Positions 17,011 through 24,839 are shown, numbered from the stretch's first letter. The stretch: 64,000 nucleotides of DNA from JBCCAG01 sp050331115 (GCA_050331115.1 JBHJHD010000019.1:72292-136291); one strand, 5' to 3'. A program made the numbers and translations. The notes: a model not told the origin generated them from the sequence alone.

Positions 17011-17691
17011 ATGGCATCTCGAGGTCGATCCAACAGGCAACCTAGGCAACAGCGATCGCAAGCTGGCGGCAGAGGCCGTTCGCTCATCAGCTTAAGAACG
17101 GCGATCGCTGTTGCCTGCATCGTTCTGGTGGGCTGGTTCTCGGCAGCCTTTGCCCTAGATAATAAGCAGGCTTTCTTACCGGGGGAGACCTCTGTAGGTC
17201 ACTACCTCGTAGAAGCCTCCTGTAGCTCCTGTCACGAGGGATTCAAGCCCGTCAGCAACGACACCTGCATGCGCTGCCACGAAGCCGAGCTAGCCCAAGA
17301 TGCCCACGGCCCTAAGAAGTTCATGGACCCCCGCTGGGCGGGCGAGCTAGCCGAGATTGAGGCGCTGACCTGCACCACCTGCCATAACGAGCATGTGCAT
17401 ATGTTTGGCCGGGGGGTGCACCTGCAGCCCGACCTCTGTATGACCTGTCACGAGGGGATCATTAGCGGCGAGCTGAAGAGCCACGACGGCTTCACTCCAG
17501 ACGGCTGCTGGACCGCTGGCTGCCACAACTACCACGACCACCGCACGATTTCCACCGGGTTTCTGAGGAAAAACCTCGACCAGCCCCCCATGCTGCCGGT
17601 GCAGGTTGTCCCAGAGCGCGTTGTAACAACGGAGCTAGAGACACCTCCAGCAGCGGATTTAGGCGAGGAGTTTCTGGGAGGTGAGACATGA
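17011..17691 (+). CDS. pentahaem c-type cytochrome with one CX4CH site
   Basis: 226 residues. A basic N-terminus is followed by a signal/anchor helix (about 30-48, ending AAFA) so the body is outside the cytoplasmic membrane. Haem sites are CSSCH (71-75), CMRCH (86-90), CTTCH (121-125), CMTCH (143-147) and an expanded C166-WTAG-CH (171-172), i.e. CX4CH, followed by NYHDH. Extra histidines (HEGF, HNEHVH, HNYHDH) can serve as distal ligands. The acidic Pro-rich C-terminus overlaps the next gene by 4 bp (ATGA), showing translational coupling. I do not recognise a named enzyme family; an electron carrier is most likely. Confidence 0.88.
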   Translation: MASRGRSNRQPRQQRSQAGGRGRSLISLRTAIAVACIVLVGWFSAAFALDNKQAFLPGETSVGHYLVEASCSSCHEGFKPVSNDTCMRCHEAELAQDAHGPKKFMDPRWAGELAEIEALTCTTCHNEHVHMFGRGVHLQPDLCMTCHEGIISGELKSHDGFTPDGCWTAGCHNYHDHRTISTGFLRKNLDQPPMLPVQVVPERVVTTELETPPAADLGEEFLGGET

Positions 17692-18530
17692 CGGTAAATA
17701 AGCGGCTTGTCGTGTCCTGTCTATTGGCTCTGGCGCTGCTGCTGGGCTGGGCTACCCCGGCCTGGGGCGATAGGACCGGAGACGCGGTGGACCAGGCCGC
17801 ATTGGATGAAACCACTCAGCTTTGGAAAACCAGCGCCCACGCCCTCAACGACATCAACTGCTCTAGCTGCCACCAAGACGAAGAGACCAAGGCGTTTGTG
17901 GCCGACCCCACTTACGAGAGCTGCCAATCCTGCCACGAGCAGTCGGTAGACACCTTTCTGCTGGGTAAGCACGGCATTCGCTTACTCGAAGACGAGTCTC
18001 CCCTGATGCCCGCCATGGCGCGACTGCCCATGAAGCAGGCTGCCCACGACCTGCAGATGACCTGCAGCACCTGCCACGATGCCCACTCGGTGAACACCGT
18101 CCAGGCCGCCGTCGACTCCTGCCTCACCTGCCACAACGACACCCACTCCCTCAACTACGAAAACTCCCAGCACGCCCAGCTGTTCGCCGCCGACCTGGTA
18201 GAGCTGCCTCGGCCCTCCGGCCCAGGGCTGCCCCGGCCCTCCGGCAGCGCGGTGAGCTGCGCCACCTGCCACCTGCCGCGCCACGAGGTGGAGACGGGCG
18301 GCGAGACGGTGACCCTGGTCAACCACAACAACACCTACACCCTGCTGCCCCGCGATCGCATGGTGGGAGAGGTGTGCATGAACTGCCACGGCGTGGAGTA
18401 CAGCTACAACAGTATTTTTGACGATGACCTGGTGGAGGCCAACTTCGATGCGCCGCCCACCCTATCCCTTGAGACCTTCGACCTAGTTCGCGCCCTCGAA
18501 GAGCGGCGAGCCGGTCAAGAAGGCGAATAG
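17688..18530 (+). CDS. hexahaem c-type cytochrome, distantly HAO-like
   Basis: 280 residues with a signal peptide (cleavage probably after ATPAWG, residue 27). Six CXXCH sites: C58, C79, C126, C145, C191 and C230. The segments LLGKHG and SCLTCHNDTHSLNYENSQHA recall repeated patterns in hydroxylamine-oxidoreductase-related multihaem proteins, but the number of haems is lower and no catalytic site can be assigned. A 24-bp tandem repeat (18203-18250) doubles LPRPSG in a loop between haems 4 and 5. It overlaps the pentahaem gene by 4 bp, so the two are made together and probably form one conduit. Confidence 0.87.
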   Translation: MTVNKRLVVSCLLALALLLGWATPAWGDRTGDAVDQAALDETTQLWKTSAHALNDINCSSCHQDEETKAFVADPTYESCQSCHEQSVDTFLLGKHGIRLLEDESPLMPAMARLPMKQAAHDLQMTCSTCHDAHSVNTVQAAVDSCLTCHNDTHSLNYENSQHAQLFAADLVELPRPSGPGLPRPSGSAVSCATCHLPRHEVETGGETVTLVNHNNTYTLLPRDRMVGEVCMNCHGVEYSYNSIFDDDLVEANFDAPPTLSLETFDLVRALEERRAGQEGE

Positions 18531-18547
18531 GCTCCGTCAAATCCAGC

Positions 18548-18567
18548 GTTCGCTCAGACGAACTTTT
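18548..18567 (+). terminator. small hairpin with T-run after the hexahaem gene
   Basis: GTTCG (18548-18552), six-base loop, CGAAC (18559-18563), then TTTT. The stem is short, so it is at best a partial terminator or processing signal between the cytochrome pair and the next gene. Confidence 0.3.
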
Positions 18568-18659
18568 CTGCTCACAAGGCTTCCTCGCTTTATATTCCGG
18601 AAGCCTCGCAAACGCTCTCACAACGACCTAACGCACGTATTGAACCCAAGGACACAACC

Positions 18660-19316
18660 ATGACAATGCTAGAGAACTGGATCAGCGCTATCCGCACCCG
18701 AACGGTGGCGTTCATTGCTATCATTTTGGCCGTCGCCGTGACGGCGATCTCTTGCAGCGGTGGCGGTACCGCCACCACCGAGGCATCCGCTGGCGTCGCC
18801 CCTGAGCTGGTGGCCGACTATATTCACACCGTGCTGGCGGCTGACCGCACCGCCTACACCAAGCACGTGGTCAACCGCGTCAAAACTCTAGAGGGTAAGG
18901 CTAAAGAGGCGGGCGTGCTTGAGGTGGAATCCACTGAGGGCTGGCAGCAGACGGACGGTATTCCCCTGCCGGCGCAGATGTTCCGCCTAGGCTCTGAGAT
19001 CGCCAACGACTCGGGCTACTTCACCTACAACCTGATCTCGCCCTGGTATATCAATGACAGCCACGCCCCCAAAGGCGAGTTTGAGGAGACTGCCGTCCAA
19101 GCCATGATCGATACGGGCGAACCCGTCAAGGAATATCAGGAGATCAGCGGTCAAACCTACTTCTCCGCGATGTATCCCGACAACGCCGTGGCAGAAGCCT
19201 GCGTCAGCTGCCACAATACTCACCCTGTTCACCTGGAGCGCTACCCCGATAAGCAGTTCGTGATGGACGAAGTGATGGGCGGCATTGTGATCAACATTCC
19301 GCTAGAGGGCGCTTGA
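18660..19316 (+). CDS. Tll0287-like (DUF3365) single-haem c protein, probable lipoprotein
   Basis: 218 residues. A hydrophobic N-terminus ends in TAISC (C32), a plausible lipobox. The body matches the DUF3365/Tll0287 type: LPAQMFRLGSEIA, FTYNLISPWYIND, then a late haem site CVSCHNTHP (C181-H185). Members have a PAS-like fold around one c-haem and are thought to sense or transfer electrons. The only cysteines are the lipobox and haem ones, so an extra Cys axial ligand reported for a relative cannot come from this chain unless C32 is free. It lies between hexahaem and cytochrome b genes. Confidence 0.85.
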   Translation: MTMLENWISAIRTRTVAFIAIILAVAVTAISCSGGGTATTEASAGVAPELVADYIHTVLAADRTAYTKHVVNRVKTLEGKAKEAGVLEVESTEGWQQTDGIPLPAQMFRLGSEIANDSGYFTYNLISPWYINDSHAPKGEFEETAVQAMIDTGEPVKEYQEISGQTYFSAMYPDNAVAEACVSCHNTHPVHLERYPDKQFVMDEVMGGIVINIPLEGA

Positions 19317-19338
19317 TAAGGGCTCATCCCTAGGTCCT

Positions 19339-19362
19339 GCCGAGGGGCGATCGCCCCTCGGC
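19339..19362. repeat. 24-bp perfect palindrome centred on GCGATCGC
   Basis: GCCGAGGGGCGA and its exact complement meet at a HIP1 core. Without a T-run it is unlikely to be a strong terminator; it could stabilise the 3' end of the upstream message. Confidence 0.75.
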
Positions 19363-19408
19363 TGCTCAACTGCATCGGTAGACATTGGTCTAACCCCCTT
19401 TAATCATC

Positions 19409-20125
19409 ATGAGCACCCCTCATCCCCACTCTCCACCGAATCTCCAGACATCGGCACTCACCACACACACCGATGAAGCGCCCCCTCTAGTAGAGCAGCC
19501 GCTCACCGCAAAAGCGCCCCGTCCTCGGGGCATTCAGCCCAGCCTCAAAGTGCTGATCGGCCTCACCTTACTGACGGCGCTGCTGCTGCTGCCCTTCGCC
19601 TTTAGCGCCATCTACCTCGACCGGCTGCGGGAAGAATCCGTAGAACTGCACCGGTTTATGCGCGGGGAACTATACAAGCAGGGGACCGGCTATGCAGCCT
19701 TGGGCTTTGTGCTGCTAGAGGTCATGCTCAGCGTCCGCAAGCGCAGCCGCAGCTGGATTGGCCGCATCAAGCTGCCGGGGTCGATGCAGCTGTGGCGCAG
19801 CGTTCATGTTTTCCTAGGGGTGGGGCTGGTGGCCATGGTGCTGGTCCACACACTGGGGTCCAACGGCCTCAACTTTAACGCGGCGCTGCTGTGGGTGTTC
19901 TTTGCCACAACGCTAACGGCGCTGGTGGGCGTAGTAGCCGAAACCGGCATTCTAGAGTCCACCCGCAGCTACTTTGGCAAGCTGCCCTGGAGCCCGGTCC
20001 CGCTCACCAAAGGCCCCTTAATTCGAGGGCTGCGATCGCTCTGGCTGGTGAGCCATATCTTCTTTGTCTGCGTGTTCGCCGTGATGCTGGCGTTTCACGT
20101 TGCCTTGGCGTATTACTACCAGTAA
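19409..20125 (+). CDS. membrane cytochrome b-like protein with two H-X13-H pairs
   Basis: 238 residues: a Pro-rich cytoplasmic N-terminus (~45 residues) and about five membrane helices (46-70, 92-108, 128-148, 157-178, 211-235). Helix 3 carries H133 and H147, and the last helix carries H216 and H230, each pair 14 residues apart on one helix. That is the usual arrangement for two b-haems stacked across a membrane, as in b-type subunits of quinol-linked oxidoreductases. I do not recognise an exact family. In this place it would link the quinone pool to the c-type cytochromes outside, or to the globins inside. Haem binding is inferred from the histidine pattern. Confidence 0.75.
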   Translation: MSTPHPHSPPNLQTSALTTHTDEAPPLVEQPLTAKAPRPRGIQPSLKVLIGLTLLTALLLLPFAFSAIYLDRLREESVELHRFMRGELYKQGTGYAALGFVLLEVMLSVRKRSRSWIGRIKLPGSMQLWRSVHVFLGVGLVAMVLVHTLGSNGLNFNAALLWVFFATTLTALVGVVAETGILESTRSYFGKLPWSPVPLTKGPLIRGLRSLWLVSHIFFVCVFAVMLAFHVALAYYYQ

Positions 20126-20152
20126 TCGTTTCTCAAGGATGTGTATCCACCT

Positions 20153-20180
20153 GTAAGGACACAGCATGCCGTGTCCCTAC
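20153..20180. repeat. 28-bp near-perfect palindrome
   Basis: GTAAGGACACAGCATGC with CCGTGTCCCTAC completes a palindrome around GCATGC with two mismatched pairs. Closely similar palindromes are dispersed in many cyanobacterial spacers, so this is more likely a mobile or repetitive element than a local operator. Confidence 0.7.
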
Positions 20181-20182
20181 CA

Positions 20183-20317
20183 ATGTCGGTCATGCCCACA
20201 TTGCGCCACAAGGGAGAGCTGACGCTTTACGAATGGCTCGACCGATACGGCGAGATGAGCCCCGCTTTCCGTAAGCTGATCGAATCCATAACCCACTTCA
20301 AATATGGCGTCCGTTAG
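20183..20317 (+). CDS. possible 44-residue protein or gene remnant
   Basis: ATG at 20183 opens a 44-codon frame ending TAG at 20315-20317. It contains KGELTLYEWLDRYGEMSPAF and ends THFKYGVR. The composition is protein-like (amphipathic, aromatic residues, no low complexity), but no ribosome-binding site is evident and a palindrome abuts the ATG. It could be a small protein of the haem locus or a leftover of a lost gene. Family unknown. Confidence 0.3.
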   Translation: MSVMPTLRHKGELTLYEWLDRYGEMSPAFRKLIESITHFKYGVR

Positions 20318-20328
20318 GGAGAACTTCA

Positions 20329-20802
20329 ATGGCTACAGAGCGATTTGATTTGGAGAAAAACCGAGCCAGCTGGATTGTAGCTGCGCTCGTGGGGCTGTTT
20401 GCGATCGCCGCTGTTGTTGTGACGCGCCCAGACGGGTCATCGCCGAGTCTTTCAGCAGTGTCGGGGCTAATGAGCTTGAAGGCTACGGCCCAAGCGGCAA
20501 TGCCCTACGACATCGCCATGGCCGATCCAAAACCCACCCTAGTCGAGTTCTATGCTGACTGGTGCACCACCTGTCAGGCCCTAGCGCCAACCCTGCAGGA
20601 CATCCACGAGCAGGCAGGCGATCAGATCAATTTCGTCATGCTGGATATTGACGATCCCCAGTGGCGACAGCAGGTCAATCAGTTTCAGGTCAGCGGTGTT
20701 CCTCACCTAGCGCTGCTAGATTCAAGCCACGTCGTTGCAGACAGCTTTGTAGGGCGCGTTCCCCGACAAGTCTTAGTGGCTCGCATTGCCGACCTGCTTT
20801 AG
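20329..20802 (+). CDS. membrane-anchored thioredoxin-like protein (TxlA/HCF164 type)
   Basis: 157 residues: one N-terminal anchor helix (14-32) and a thioredoxin domain facing the extracytoplasmic side. The active site is FYADWCTTCQALAPT (C79, C82), with the cis-Pro in VSGVPHLAL. Proteins of the TxlA/HCF164 group keep apocytochrome cysteines reduced so haem can be attached. Placement among genes with twelve CXXCH-type haem sites and opposite a CcsA/CcsB pair supports a role in cytochrome c maturation here. Confidence 0.9.
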   Translation: MATERFDLEKNRASWIVAALVGLFAIAAVVVTRPDGSSPSLSAVSGLMSLKATAQAAMPYDIAMADPKPTLVEFYADWCTTCQALAPTLQDIHEQAGDQINFVMLDIDDPQWRQQVNQFQVSGVPHLALLDSSHVVADSFVGRVPRQVLVARIADLL

Positions 20803-20830
20803 CGCGCCTTACTTTAGGAGGCTAACCCCC

Positions 20831-21061
20831 ATGGCAATACTGCATCGATTTCTTCTATTGCTAGAGTTTCTAGATCGGCTCATCGACATCGCTGAGGCTT
20901 CAGCCGATTCGCTCACCGCGCCAGTCGCCACTGCCGCTGCGGCCTGTCTGCTGAGCTATCAGGCGCTGCTGCTTGCGGGCTGTGATGTCCTGTCCTCAGC
21001 GGTCCTCTCCAGCGCGATCGCCCTGGCGTTAAACTGTGGATTCAACCACCCCAATACTTAA
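20831..21061 (+). CDS. small hydrophobic protein, unknown
   Basis: 76 residues beginning MAILHRFLLLLEFLDRLID. The start is well supported: AGGAGG lies about 8 bases before the ATG at 20831. It has a hydrophobic stretch near the N-terminus and another Ala/Leu-rich one near residues 30-62. Its TAA overlaps the ATG of the next gene by one base, so the two are translationally coupled. No family recognised; it may be a membrane partner of the ChaN-like lipoprotein. Confidence 0.65.
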   Translation: MAILHRFLLLLEFLDRLIDIAEASADSLTAPVATAAAACLLSYQALLLAGCDVLSSAVLSSAIALALNCGFNHPNT

Positions 21062-21981
21062 TGCGCCCAATCCAACGCGCCCAACTTAACGTGCCTATGA
21101 CAGTTCCCGTGTCCCGCTGGCGTCTCGGCTGTAGTGCCTTAAGCATTGCCCTGCTGCTCACGGTTCCAGCGGCCTGCTCAATCGCCGATGAGCTGCCTAC
21201 GGCTAGCGTCCCGCTAACCCTGTCTAGCGAAGCGGCGGATCTTGCCCCCCTACTCGTGGACGTGGTTTACCTTGGAGAACGCCACGACAGCGCCGAAGAC
21301 CACGCTGCCCAGCTGGAGATCATCCAGGCGCTCTACGCCGAGGACCCCAACATGGCGATCGCCCTGGAGATGTTTCAGCGCCCGTTTCAGCCTGTGCTCG
21401 ATCGCTACCTGGCGGGGGAAATCTCGGAGGCGGCGCTGGTGGCCCAAAGCGAATACGAGCAGCGCTGGGGCTTCCCCTGGGAATATTACGCCCCTATCCT
21501 GCAGTTTGCCCAGGCCCACCAGCTTCCCGTGCTGGCCCTCAACGCCCCCAGCGAGGTGGTGCGACAGGTGGCGCGGGAAGGCCTTGGGAGTCTGCAGGAG
21601 CAAGACTTTCGCTACATTCCGCCGCTGGATCAGCTCGATACCAGCGGCGCTGAGTATCGAGAATTCGTCGGGGCGGCATTTGGCGGCCACGGCGACCACG
21701 GCAGCTTCGATTTCGAAAATTTCTTTGCCGCCCAGGTCGTATGGGACGAAACGATGGCGGCCACCGTTGCGTCGTTCAAGCGGGCCTCACCGGAGACGCG
21801 GGTGGTGGTGCTGGCAGGTAGCGGCCACGTCATGTACGGCTACGGCATCCCCAGCCGAGTGGCCCGGCGTTTAGAAGGACAGGTGGGCGAGCCCCTGCAG
21901 CAAACGACGGTGCTCATCAATCCGCCGGAGGCGCTAGCGGCGTCGGAGGATGCCGCAGATGTCTTTTGGCGTAGCGAGTAG
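21061..21981 (+). CDS. ChaN-like haem-binding lipoprotein
   Basis: 306 residues of the ChaN/Tiki-like family. A signal sequence ends TVPAAC (Cys about residue 39), a plausible lipobox. Conserved blocks are VVYLGERHDSAEDHAAQLE, MAIALEMFQRPFQPVLDRYL and the late VVVLAGSGHVMYGYGIP. A Campylobacter ChaN structure shows two haems bound between monomers, and the family is linked to iron or haem handling. It ends the rightward run and stops 8 bp from a convergent gene. In this locus it may store or deliver haem to the extracytoplasmic cytochromes. Confidence 0.88.
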   Translation: MRPIQRAQLNVPMTVPVSRWRLGCSALSIALLLTVPAACSIADELPTASVPLTLSSEAADLAPLLVDVVYLGERHDSAEDHAAQLEIIQALYAEDPNMAIALEMFQRPFQPVLDRYLAGEISEAALVAQSEYEQRWGFPWEYYAPILQFAQAHQLPVLALNAPSEVVRQVAREGLGSLQEQDFRYIPPLDQLDTSGAEYREFVGAAFGGHGDHGSFDFENFFAAQVVWDETMAATVASFKRASPETRVVVLAGSGHVMYGYGIPSRVARRLEGQVGEPLQQTTVLINPPEALAASEDAADVFWRSE

Positions 21982-21989
21982 GCTGATAA

Positions 21990-22376
21990 TCAGGCCAGAG
22001 TTTCTGGGCAGTAGCCCAAGCCCCGCACAAACTCGGCCCTAAAGGCCTCAATCTCTGCTGCATCGGGAGAACCGTGGGATACAATCGCCACCTGGTAACG
22101 GCGCATCACATCGACTGGGGACTGCCCCGTTTCCAGACCCCAAAAGGTCATCTTGAGGCGCACATCTGGGACGAAAGGAATACCAACCTCGTTGAGAAAG
22201 GCGCGAAAGTCGCCATCATCTTGAGGAGAGAGCGGGCGGGCCAGCTTAACTTTGATTACCCAACCGTCGATCTGATGGATAACGGTCATAAACCGAACAG
22301 ACTTTTGGGCCCGGTTGAGCGATTCAACCACTCTTAGGGTCAAGCTGGCATTTGCGAGGCGATACGTATAGTCCAT
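21990..22376 (-). CDS. conserved-looking hypothetical protein
   Basis: 128 residues without signal, membrane helix or recognised motif. It is mixed alpha/beta in appearance (VRFMTVIHQIDGWVIKVKLA; VGIPFVPDVRLKMTFWGLE), with no low complexity and ordinary codon use. It converges on the ChaN-like gene with 8 bp between stops. I cannot assign a function. Confidence 0.6.
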   Translation of the reverse strand: MDYTYRLANASLTLRVVESLNRAQKSVRFMTVIHQIDGWVIKVKLARPLSPQDDGDFRAFLNEVGIPFVPDVRLKMTFWGLETGQSPVDVMRRYQVAIVSHGSPDAAEIEAFRAEFVRGLGYCPETLA

Positions 22377-22463
22377 CAGATGCTGGCTACTGTGCCGATG
22401 CTACATTACTATTTTGACGGCAATTCCTAGGGATTTATATAGGGGACTTCCCCAACTTCCCTA

Positions 22464-23747
22464 GTGATAAAAGGGGGTTTTTCCCCAACTTTCGTAACTA
22501 CGGTAACTTCTGTGACTGCAAAATCAGAGATTAGTGGCTCCTCAGACCACAGCGATGCCCATCACATTGCCCGCAGCGCTCTAGATGGTTCAATCGATCG
22601 CCAGCTTAGCGCCTACGACTACCATCTCCCTGAGGCCTGCATTGCCCAGCATCCCGCCTCTCCCCGCGATCGCTCTCGGCTGCTGGTGGTTGACGGCCCG
22701 ACAGGCTGCCGTCACCAAACCTTTTGCGATCTGCCGCAGTGGCTGCGGGCGGGCGACCTGCTGGTGCTCAACAATACCCGGGTAATTCCGGCGCGGCTTA
22801 TAGGCCGCAAGGCCAGCGGCCTTGCCGTAGAGGTGTTTTTACTGGAGGAGCGAGGGCCTGACTGCTGGCACGCCCTCGTTAAGCCGGGTAAGCGGCTAAA
22901 GCCCGGTGTTGAAGTCTATTTTGATGGACTCAATGCTCCTCTCAATACACCGACTGATGCACGGGCTACTGGTTCACCGGTTAGCAGCTCACCAGCTGTC
23001 GTTGGCGAAGTCCTAGCTGTAGAGCCAGCCACCGGAGGGCGATTGATTAAGTTTAGGGTTCCCGATAAGCGGCCGTTTCGCTCACTGCTGCCCCAGCTGG
23101 GGCAGGTGCCGCTCCCCCCTTATATCACCAGCACTGACGTTGGGGCAGAGCGGTATCAGACGGTCTACGGCGATCGCCCTGGTGCGGTGGCCGCGCCCAC
23201 CGCGGGCCTGCACTTTACCCCAGAGCTGCTCCAGACCTTAGAGGCCATGGGTGTGGGCGTGGCGACGCTGACGCTGCACGTGGGCATCGGAACCTTTCGC
23301 CCGGTGGAGCGTGAAGACATTGCGGCCCACAAAATGCACGGTGAGTGGATTGAGGTAACGCCGGCGGTGGTCGCTGCGGTTCAGCAGACGCGGGCGCGGG
23401 GTGGGCGGGTGATCGCGGTGGGAACCACCAGCGTTCGCGCCCTAGAGGGAGCCGCGCAGGGCGAAACGCTGCAGCCCTACTGCGGCCAAACCAGCATCTT
23501 CATCTATCCGGGCTACCGCTGGCGGGTCATCGACGGCCTGATCACCAATTTCCACCTGCCCAAATCCAGCCTGATGATGATGGTGAGCGCCCTAATTGGC
23601 CGTCAGCGCCTGCTGGATCTCTATCAGCTGGCGATCGCCCAGGCCTACCGGTTTTACTCTTTTGGCGACGCGATGCTAATTCTGCCCGAAGCCCAGCTGC
23701 CCGAAGCCCAGCTGCCTGAAGCCCAGCTGCCCAACGCTCAGCTCTAG
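22464..23747 (+). CDS. queA: S-adenosylmethionine:tRNA ribosyltransferase-isomerase
   Basis: QueA transfers the ribosyl group of SAM to 7-aminomethyl-7-deazaguanine in tRNA during queuosine synthesis. Signatures are LSAYDYHLPEACIAQHPASP, RDRSRLLVVD, LVLNNTRVIPARL, GAVAAPTAGLHFTPELL, HVGIGTFRPV and TNFHLPKSSLMMMVSAL. The frame opens at GTG (22464), giving ~45 residues before the conserved core; a GTG at 22512 is an alternative and no clear ribosome-binding site decides. The C-terminus runs past the usual end with four QLPEA-type pentapeptides coded by 15-bp repeats. Confidence 0.95.
   Translation: MIKGGFSPTFVTTVTSVTAKSEISGSSDHSDAHHIARSALDGSIDRQLSAYDYHLPEACIAQHPASPRDRSRLLVVDGPTGCRHQTFCDLPQWLRAGDLLVLNNTRVIPARLIGRKASGLAVEVFLLEERGPDCWHALVKPGKRLKPGVEVYFDGLNAPLNTPTDARATGSPVSSSPAVVGEVLAVEPATGGRLIKFRVPDKRPFRSLLPQLGQVPLPPYITSTDVGAERYQTVYGDRPGAVAAPTAGLHFTPELLQTLEAMGVGVATLTLHVGIGTFRPVEREDIAAHKMHGEWIEVTPAVVAAVQQTRARGGRVIAVGTTSVRALEGAAQGETLQPYCGQTSIFIYPGYRWRVIDGLITNFHLPKSSLMMMVSALIGRQRLLDLYQLAIAQAYRFYSFGDAMLILPEAQLPEAQLPEAQLPNAQL
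23682..23741 (+). repeat. four 15-bp tandem repeats at the queA 3' end
   Basis: Units of CTGCCCGAAGCCCAG at 23682, 23697, 23712 and 23727; the third differs by one base and the fourth by three. They encode LPEAQ repeats directly before the stop. Confidence 0.95.
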
Positions 23748-23758
23748 GGTTTAGGGGA

Positions 23759-24721
23759 TCAGGCCAGCACCTCTAGGGTGCCGCGATCGCCGTCGAGCTG
23801 CGCCGTCGAGCCTATGGGTAGAGCTGCGTTGGGGCCGTCGTGGCCGAAGGGCAAACCTGACACCACGGGAATGCCTAAGTCCCCCAGGCGATCGCGCAGC
23901 ACTTCACCTACCGTGAAGCTGGGCCGATTCCCTGAGGGGTCACAGCGGCTAAAGCGCCCTAGGGCAACGCCGCTCAAAGTCCGCAGCGCGCCCGTCATGC
24001 GCCAGTAGGTCAGCATACGGTCGAGCCGGTAGGGGGCCTCAGACACATCTTCTAACGCTAAGATTACGCCGGTTAAGTCGGGCTGGTGGGGGGTGTTGAG
24101 GAGATGGGTCGCTACCGTAAGGTTGGCGGGCATCAGCCGGCCCCGCGCCGTTCCCCCGCCCCAGCCCTGCCCCGTCAGCGGTGGAATTGGCCGCCCGGCG
24201 ACCCAGTCAAACAGGCGCTGGGCCGACCATTCGGGCTCCTGGGCTAGCGTCGTGAGCAGCGGGCCATGGACCCCGTAGACCGCTTCTTGGCAGGCGGCGC
24301 TCCACAGCAGGCTCGTCACATCTGAAAATCCGATCAGCCACGGTCGATGGGGATAGGCCTCAGAAGAGGCTTGAGGCGGCGCTTGAGACGGCGCTTGAGA
24401 CGGTATTTGCGGCCAGCGCCAGGTTTCCAAAAGCCGCGTCCCACCGTAGCCGCCCCGGGCGCAGAGGATGCCGCAGCAGCTAGGGTCGGTCATTGCGCGC
24501 CGAAGCTGGTCTCGCCTGTGGCGATCGCTGCCGGCCAAATATCCCCAGCCCTGGTCATAGCCCGGGGTTAGCCCGATCTCGTAGCCTTGGGCCCGCCACA
24601 GCGCTACCCCCGCCTCAAAAGCCTGGCGCTCCTGCAGCACGCCGCTGGGGGCAATTACGGTGAGGCGATCGCCGGGCCGGAGCGGCCTGCCGCAGTCATT
24701 CCCTGCCATACCCGTTGCCAA
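23759..24721 (-). CDS. ldcA: LD-carboxypeptidase, peptidase S66 (LdcA/MccF family)
   Basis: 320 residues. S66 peptidases remove the terminal D-Ala from murein tetrapeptides during recycling, or inactivate microcin-type compounds. The catalytic Ser is in LIGFSDVTSLL, preceded by CARGGYGGTRLL; the Glu is in LALEDVSEAPYRLDR and the His in LPFGHDGPNAALPIG. A low-complexity insert (PSQAPSQAPPQ) coded by 12-bp repeats interrupts the region before the nucleophile. It converges on queA with 11 bp between stops. No microcin locus is near, so murein recycling is the likelier role. Confidence 0.92.
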   Translation of the reverse strand: MATGMAGNDCGRPLRPGDRLTVIAPSGVLQERQAFEAGVALWRAQGYEIGLTPGYDQGWGYLAGSDRHRRDQLRRAMTDPSCCGILCARGGYGGTRLLETWRWPQIPSQAPSQAPPQASSEAYPHRPWLIGFSDVTSLLWSAACQEAVYGVHGPLLTTLAQEPEWSAQRLFDWVAGRPIPPLTGQGWGGGTARGRLMPANLTVATHLLNTPHQPDLTGVILALEDVSEAPYRLDRMLTYWRMTGALRTLSGVALGRFSRCDPSGNRPSFTVGEVLRDRLGDLGIPVVSGLPFGHDGPNAALPIGSTAQLDGDRGTLEVLA

Positions 24722-24839
24722 ATCTATCGCTGCATGTATCTTTCTTAAGACATGTATAAATCATTCTACGTATAGGGTACATTATTTTATACAGGCAGCA
24801 ATAGACTTAGCTGAGCTCGCATCGCAGGCCGCGCCACAG

